A program made the position numbers and the translations under genes. From positions 1 to 9,286 of the forward strand of contig CAZFUY010000110.1 in the NCBI GenBank assembly GCA_964522445.1: 9,286 bases of DNA. The letters run 5' to 3'. The first letter of the stretch is position 1. Each line of letters starts with the position of its first letter. The DNA is from CAZFUY01 sp964522445 (GTDB taxonomy: Bacteria; Pseudomonadota; Gammaproteobacteria; SZUA-229). Below, piece after piece: positions 5,032 through 9,286 of this stretch. The notes below the pieces were generated by a model. It did not search any database. It saw only the letters and a program-made list of their open reading frames with translations, and was not told the DNA's origin.

Positions 5032-8000
5032 TGAAAAGACGATTTAGAACAGGCGGCCTTGCCACATGGTCAATCAATCGCCCCATTGCTGTTAGCATGC
5101 TGGCACTCACCGTTATTGTTATCGGCCTGTTTTCTTTTGATCATCTTAAAATTGATTTACTGCCTAAATTAATTTACCCGGAAGTTCGTATTCGCATACA
5201 GGCTCCAGGTGTTCCTGCTCGAATAATAGAAGATCAGGTCACCCGCCAGCTGGAAGAACAACTTGCCATTACCGAAGGTGCTATATCAATACAGTCAACA
5301 ACAACTGAAAGCCGCACCTCTGTCGCTTTAAGTTTTTCTTATGATATGGATATTGATATCGCCTTGCGTGAAGCAAGTACTCGCCTTGATCGTGCTAAGC
5401 GTTTTTTACCCAGTGACATTGATCCTCCAACTATTTATAAACGTGACCCTGCACAAATACCTGTACTTGAACTTATCATCAGCTCACCTGAACGCGATCC
5501 TGTAGAACTACGCAGCTGGGTTGATTATGAATTTTCCAAATGGTTTCTCAATGTTCCCGGTGTTGCAGCAACAGAAGTTGGTGGCGGACTGGTTCGTGAA
5601 ATACAAATTATTATTGATCAGGAAAAACTGGCTGCAACTGGTTTTATTTTTAAGGATGTTATCGATGCAATACAACAAGAAAATATAGATGTCGCCAGCG
5701 GCACTCTGTATATGCAGAACCGCCAGTTTAGCACTCGCACAGAAGGCCGCTTTAAAAGCATCAATGATATTGCTAATTTACCGCTTATTAATAGCAGCAC
5801 CCCATCCATTGATAATGCCATTCGCTTAAGTGATGTAGCAACCATCCTCGACACACATGAAGATGAGCTTTTACGCATTCGTTTAAACAATACACCCGGC
5901 GTTCAACTCTCTATACAAAAACAGCCTACTGCAAATACCGTCACTGTTGTTAATGATGTATTAAAACGCCTTACGTGGTTTAAACAACAAAACTTATTGC
6001 CTGAAGATATAAAAATAGAAAAAGTAGGCGACCAGTCCACTTACGTTCGTCACTCTTTACGCAACGCATCTATTGCAGCACTTTCTGGTGCTCTACTGGC
6101 AATGCTTATTGTTTATATATTTTTAGGCGACCTTAGACGCACATTAATTATATTTACCGCTATTCCATTAGCCATTCTAGTTACACTTTCTATTATGAAT
6201 GCAGCAGGCCTTACATTAAATATTATGTCTTTGGGAGGGCTTGCGCTGGGTATTGGTATACTTGTTGATAACACTATTGTTATGTTAGAAAACATTTCTC
6301 GCCATCAGGCATCAGGAAAAGACAGTAAACAATCAGCCATTGATGCAGCTGCCGAAGTGACTAGTGCTATTACTGCCTCCACAACAACCAACCTGGTTGC
6401 TGTTCTGCCTTTTTTATTTATTGGTGGCTTAATTGGCTTAATGTTTAGTGAACTTATTATCACTTTATCAGCAGCTATTATTGCATCACTAATTGTGGCT
6501 CTTACACTCATTCCTGCTTTAGGTTCACAAATCCCACCTAAAGCAACCAGCACAAGCAGGGCAAATCTGTTCTTTGAAAAAATACAGTTTGCATACACTC
6601 ATCTACTTGAAAAGATAATTAAACAACCTGCCGCAATATTTTTAATACTAATACCGGCTTTATTTTTCTGTGCATATTCTTTATATGATACAAAGAGTTC
6701 ATTTTTTCCTTCAATGGATGAAGGCGGTATTTCCATCTATGTTACGGCTGAACCAGGCACACGTCTGCAACGGTTAGATGATGCAATAGTTCAGTTACAG
6801 GAACTGTTTGAAAAGCAGAGTGAAGTCGATACAATTTTTACTATATCTGGCGGCTCAGTATTTGGAAGATCCGAATATATTAGAAGCAATAGTGGTTCAA
6901 TAAAAATACAGCTTAAACCTCTATCTGAAAGAAATAATATAGCCAGTAAACAGTGGGTTGGAAAAATGCGCAAGGAAATTGCCAAACTTAATCTTACAGG
7001 ATTAAGAATAGGCATGCATGTGCGAGGCGTACGCGGCGTTCATTTAGGCCATGGCGATGATGACATTAGCATACGTGTACAGGGTAACGACCTTGATAAA
7101 CTTCGAGAAGCAGGCGATGAAATAATTAAAATAGTTAAAGATGTTCCTGGCATTGCTAATTTGCAACACAGTTATGAGGAAAGCATTGAAGAAATGGTGC
7201 TTAACATTGACCGTGAACGCGCATCTGACCTTGGCGTGCATGTTGACGATATTGGTCGTGCTTTAAGCATTGCTTTAAATGGTCTGGTTGCTTCAGATTA
7301 TATTGACGGAGACCAGCAATTTAACATTCGTTTAAGATTAAATAAAAACATAACACGCTCTTCAAATGATATTGAAAATATTATTGTTGCAGTTCAGCAA
7401 GGCAAAAACATTCGCCTGAGGGATGTGGCAAATATTGAAATACGCCCCACACCAAGTAGTATTAAAAGAGATAGTCAAAGACGTATCGTTGAAATTTCCG
7501 GCTCTTTAAAGCAGGGAGCAAACATACAGAATGTTATGAATGACGTATATAAACGCCTTGAAAAACTTGACCTCCCAAAAGGCTATAGTATTTATGATGG
7601 CGGTTTACTGGATACGCTACGTGAAGGAGGAAAAACAAGCTATATTCTAATCGCCCTTGCTCTATTCCTTGTATTTGTTGTTATGGCAGTACAATATGAA
7701 TCGCTCATCAATCCAGTGATTATTATTTTAGGCGTTCCCTTTACTCTCATTGGCATCAACTTTGGCGTTGAATTCTTTCTGCAACAGCAGCTAACCATGC
7801 CGGCTAAAATCGGCATTATTATGCTAGCGGGCATTGTTGTTAATAACGCTATTGTCCTGGTAGAACAAATAGAAATACAAAGAGAAAAAGGGCAGCAAAT
7901 TTTAAACGCCATTATTGAAGCAGCTAAACTACGGCTACGACCTATTTTAATGACAACACTAACTACTGTTATGGGCATGTTACCACTGGCGGTTGGACTG

Positions 8001-8126
8001 GGCGAAGGATCTGAAATGCTACAGCCTATGGCAACGGTTATAGTATTTGGCCTGTCTTTTTCTATGCTTGTTTCATTATTTATTATTCCGATATTTTATA
8101 AATTTTTTCATCGGAAACAAATATGA
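5031..8126 (+). CDS. RND-family efflux permease (AcrB/HAE superfamily)
   Basis: A full-length 1031-residue inner-membrane pump that would trimerise and export using the proton gradient. It shows the duplicated RND plan: TM1 about 17-36, a periplasmic loop about 37-343, TM2-TM7 about 345-551, a second periplasmic loop about 555-866 and TM8-TM12 about 868-1022. Family marks include FFPSMDEGG (558-566), TM4 GILVDNTIVMLEN (409-421), TM10 GIVVNNAIVLVE (934-945) and LRPILMTT (969-976). Of the AcrB proton-relay residues Asp407/Asp408/Lys940, only the first is kept (Asp413); the others align with Asn414 and Asn938. This VDN/VNN variant recurs in many RND pumps, so it suggests a subgroup rather than loss of function. 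It lacks the methionine pattern of CusA copper pumps. ATG 5031 overlaps the adaptor stop, and the TGA overlaps the next gene's ATG, indicating translational coupling. The substrate is unknown. Confidence 0.94.
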   Translation: MKRRFRTGGLATWSINRPIAVSMLALTVIVIGLFSFDHLKIDLLPKLIYPEVRIRIQAPGVPARIIEDQVTRQLEEQLAITEGAISIQSTTTESRTSVALSFSYDMDIDIALREASTRLDRAKRFLPSDIDPPTIYKRDPAQIPVLELIISSPERDPVELRSWVDYEFSKWFLNVPGVAATEVGGGLVREIQIIIDQEKLAATGFIFKDVIDAIQQENIDVASGTLYMQNRQFSTRTEGRFKSINDIANLPLINSSTPSIDNAIRLSDVATILDTHEDELLRIRLNNTPGVQLSIQKQPTANTVTVVNDVLKRLTWFKQQNLLPEDIKIEKVGDQSTYVRHSLRNASIAALSGALLAMLIVYIFLGDLRRTLIIFTAIPLAILVTLSIMNAAGLTLNIMSLGGLALGIGILVDNTIVMLENISRHQASGKDSKQSAIDAAAEVTSAITASTTTNLVAVLPFLFIGGLIGLMFSELIITLSAAIIASLIVALTLIPALGSQIPPKATSTSRANLFFEKIQFAYTHLLEKIIKQPAAIFLILIPALFFCAYSLYDTKSSFFPSMDEGGISIYVTAEPGTRLQRLDDAIVQLQELFEKQSEVDTIFTISGGSVFGRSEYIRSNSGSIKIQLKPLSERNNIASKQWVGKMRKEIAKLNLTGLRIGMHVRGVRGVHLGHGDDDISIRVQGNDLDKLREAGDEIIKIVKDVPGIANLQHSYEESIEEMVLNIDRERASDLGVHVDDIGRALSIALNGLVASDYIDGDQQFNIRLRLNKNITRSSNDIENIIVAVQQGKNIRLRDVANIEIRPTPSSIKRDSQRRIVEISGSLKQGANIQNVMNDVYKRLEKLDLPKGYSIYDGGLLDTLREGGKTSYILIALALFLVFVVMAVQYESLINPVIIILGVPFTLIGINFGVEFFLQQQLTMPAKIGIIMLAGIVVNNAIVLVEQIEIQREKGQQILNAIIEAAKLRLRPILMTTLTTVMGMLPLAVGLGEGSEMLQPMATVIVFGLSFSMLVSLFIIPIFYKFFHRKQI

Positions 8127-8866
8127 CACAATGGCTAAAACCAGACTCTTCTTTAAAACTGAAAGAAAACACTGTTCATATCTGGCTGAATTATCTAAAC
8201 ATACACGAAGCCAGATTAAAACATCTGTACCCTCTCCTATCCACTGAAGAAAAAGAACGCAGCGAACGCTTTAAATTTTATAAGCACAGAAAGCGATTTA
8301 TAGCCTCACATGGCTTTACACGTTCCGTACTTGAAAATTATATAGACACTCCTGCTTCAGAAATAATATTTAAATCTAATGACAAAGGTAAACCTGCATT
8401 AGATAAACGGACTCATAATACTAATATCCACTTTAACCTGTCTCATTCAAATAATATTGCGCTATTAGCTATAGTTGCAAATCATGAGATCGGTATTGAC
8501 GTTGAATATCTGGATCGTAAAAATGACTGGAAAGGTATTATTAAACGATTTTATACAGCCGATGAACAAGCAGGAATTTTAGAGTTACCTGAAGACCAGC
8601 AACAAAATGCTTTTTTTCAAATGTGGACTCGGAAAGAAGCCTATATGAAAGCATTAGGGCTGGGCTTATATTTATCGCCTAATAAATTTAGCCTGACAAC
8701 ACCACCTGAAAAACCGGCTCTAGTTAAACACTTATCAGACAAATACAAAGAACCTGAAATTATTAATTTTGGAGATATACAACTACCAGAGAGTTATGGC
8801 GATTATTGTGGAACGTTTGCAGTACTTTCTGAGTTTCCTGATATTAGATTTTATATTGCGCCTTAA
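8123..8866 (+). CDS. Sfp-type 4'-phosphopantetheinyl transferase
   Basis: A 247-residue enzyme that would transfer the phosphopantetheine arm of coenzyme A to a serine on acyl or peptidyl carrier proteins, in the cytoplasm. Motifs in order: GKP (89-91), FNLSHS (104-109, His108), GIDVE (124-128, Mg-binding Asp126 and Glu128) and WTRKEAYMKALG (168-179, Glu172 and Lys176). The length and the two-lobed layout fit the Sfp/HetI/Gsp group, not the about 120-residue AcpS type. All expected active-site residues are present. The ATG lies within ATGA, overlapping the permease stop by four bases, with GGA 7 bases upstream, so expression is coupled to the pump. No carrier protein, polyketide synthase or peptide synthetase is visible here, so its target is unknown. 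A general housekeeping transferase that merely sits in this operon is the alternative. Confidence 0.93.
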   Translation: MTQWLKPDSSLKLKENTVHIWLNYLNIHEARLKHLYPLLSTEEKERSERFKFYKHRKRFIASHGFTRSVLENYIDTPASEIIFKSNDKGKPALDKRTHNTNIHFNLSHSNNIALLAIVANHEIGIDVEYLDRKNDWKGIIKRFYTADEQAGILELPEDQQQNAFFQMWTRKEAYMKALGLGLYLSPNKFSLTTPPEKPALVKHLSDKYKEPEIINFGDIQLPESYGDYCGTFAVLSEFPDIRFYIAP

Positions 8867-8916
8867 TTTTTATTAACCTGATATTATAATAGTTAGTTTT
8901 ATATTAAAGCAACTTT

Positions 8917-8946
8917 AAAAAAAACAGCCACCTTCTAAGAAGGTGG
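8917..8946 (-). terminator. intrinsic-terminator-like hairpin, possibly bidirectional
   Basis: CCACCTTCT (8928-8936) pairs with AGAAGGTGG (8938-8946). On the minus strand the stem is followed, after CTG, by eight T (8917-8924 on the plus strand are all A), fitting termination of the transposase transcript. On the plus strand it is followed by TTTT, so it may also end the efflux operon, whose last stop codon is about 60 bases upstream. Confidence 0.65.
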
Positions 8947-8955
8947 TTTTGATTA

Positions 8956-8970
8956 CCCCCTTGAAGGGGG
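8956..8970. repeat. GC-rich hairpin near the IS200-type right end
   Basis: CCCCC and GGGGG pair around TTGAA, with two further T-A pairs possible inside (CCCCCTT-G-AAGGGGG). It is one of three hairpins in series after the transposase gene and a candidate right-end foldback recognised by the transposase. Confidence 0.55.
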
Positions 8971-8979
8971 ATGAAAAGC

Positions 8980-8996
8980 AGCCCTCTTAGAAGGCT
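8980..8996. repeat. imperfect hairpin near the IS200-type right end
   Basis: AGCCCTCT and AGAAGGCT form an 8-bp stem with one C-A mismatch and a single-base loop. Imperfect foldbacks with a mismatch are usual at IS200/IS605 ends. On the minus strand its CCTTCTAAGAGGG core resembles CCTTCTTAGAAGG in the hairpin at 8928-8946. Confidence 0.5.
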
Positions 8997-9025
8997 ACTA
9001 ATATTATCCCGTTATTTTCATTGGA

Positions 9026-9286
9026 TTACTTAAACAGAACTTCCTGTCTCGTTTCTTCCTTTTCTTGAAATTTAACATACTTACCTATGATCTCTTCATC
9101 TATTCCAACTGTATCTACGCAATACCCTCTAGCCCAGAAATGATTACCCCAGTAAGGCTTTTCCTTTAAATGCGAAAACTGGCGAAACACTTGTATTGCT
9201 GTTTTGCCTTTTACCATTCCTAATAACTTTGATACTGACTCTTTCAGCGGCATCGACACCAGTAAATGAACATGATCACTCTGGAT
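9026..9286 (-). CDS. tnpA: IS200-type Y1 (HUH) transposase TnpA, C-terminal 86 residues, cut by the window edge
   Basis: The reading frame enters from the right edge and ends at TAA 9026-9028, giving 86 residues. It contains the HUH metal-binding motif HVH (fragment residues 5-7, in SDHVHLLVSMP) and the catalytic tyrosine, probably Tyr70 in GKYVKFQ, within the typical GYCVDTVG...YVKFQ tail. WARGYCVDTVG closely matches what I recall of the IS200 transposase tail. Enzymes of this family move single-stranded DNA through a covalent phosphotyrosine link. The GTG at 9259 is internal, not the start, because the HVH motif lies upstream of it. The visible part is intact, with no frameshift; whether the N-terminus is intact cannot be seen. 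No TnpB gene lies on this side. Confidence 0.88.
   Translation of the reverse strand: MQSDHVHLLVSMPLKESVSKLLGMVKGKTAIQVFRQFSHLKEKPYWGNHFWARGYCVDTVGIDEEIIGKYVKFQEKEETRQEVLFK

Larger units (their letters stand above)
8917..9286 (-). mobile_element. IS200/IS605-family element, right-end portion, partial
   Basis: The transposase C-terminal part (9026-9286) and a run of three compact hairpins between its stop and 8917 fit the right end of an IS200-type element, which uses subterminal foldbacks rather than terminal inverted repeats. The left end is outside the window. The exact right boundary is not determined; 8917 is a practical limit at the A-tract. Confidence 0.6.

Noticed and set aside
5618..7978. 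Several minus-strand open frames of 60-112 codons inside the RND permease gene
   Set aside because: They are antisense shadows of a full-length, well-conserved pump gene and show no family motifs.
5031..8126. Heavy-metal (CusA/CzcA) RND assignment
   Set aside because: No metal-binding methionine pattern is seen and the TM4 motif differs (LVDN); HAE-type is more likely.
8047..8247. Plus-strand open frame spanning the permease-transferase junction
   Set aside because: It is out of frame with two well-supported overlapping genes and has no independent start signal.
1856..9286. Link between the REP-like pair and the Y1 transposase at the right edge
   Set aside because: The transposase tail (WARGYCVDTVG...YVKFQ) is of IS200 type, not the RAYT type associated with REP sequences, so no mobilising partner is visible here.
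1..9286. CRISPR array, tRNA or rRNA genes
   Set aside because: No regularly spaced direct repeats and no recognisable RNA gene sequence on either strand.

Overview
This window looks like chromosomal DNA from a low-GC gammaproteobacterium (about 38-40% GC by eye). It carries a tripartite RND efflux system with a lipoprotein adaptor, an Atm1-type ABC exporter, a Sfp-type phosphopantetheinyl transferase, REP-like intergenic palindromes and the end of an IS200-type element. The Gram-negative assignment rests on the RND/adaptor pair. Placement below class level is a guess; sulfur-oxidiser or Thiotrichales-like genomes would fit.

Layout. (1) 74-1039, minus: a soluble Cache/PDC-type sensor protein with no membrane segment and no output domain. 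(2) 1157-1651, minus: a small uncharacterised protein whose start is best placed at an internal ATG with a good Shine-Dalgarno sequence. (3) 1652-2025, a gene-free stretch of 374 bases: a small hairpin, a strong REP-like inverted pair (1856-1930) and two overlapping inverted repeats (1955-2013). (4) 2026-3828, minus: a complete Atm1-type half-transporter with the residue pattern linked to glutathione disulfide/conjugate binding. (5) 3829-3996: a divergent control region with a decayed inverted repeat. (6) 3997-8866, plus: a three-gene operon of lipoprotein RND adaptor, RND permease and Sfp-type 4'-phosphopantetheinyl transferase. Its stop/start overlaps are TAATG and ATGA. (7) 8867-9025: a terminator-like hairpin and two further hairpins. 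(8) 9026-9286, minus: the C-terminal part of an IS200-type Y1 transposase that runs off the window edge.

How the genes may work together. Two export systems are transcribed divergently from one 168-bp region. Atm1 relatives move glutathione-linked species out of the cytoplasm. The RND pump captures periplasmic or inner-leaflet substrates and passes them to a TolC-like channel, which is not encoded here; the adaptor keeps the TolC-docking sequence pattern. The carrier-protein-activating transferase is translationally coupled to the pump, so the pump may serve a carrier-protein-dependent product (polyketide, peptide or lipid) made elsewhere. That link is inference. I see no CRISPR array, rRNA or tRNA. 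The most unusual feature is the pump-transferase coupling; nothing here is clearly a wholly new system.
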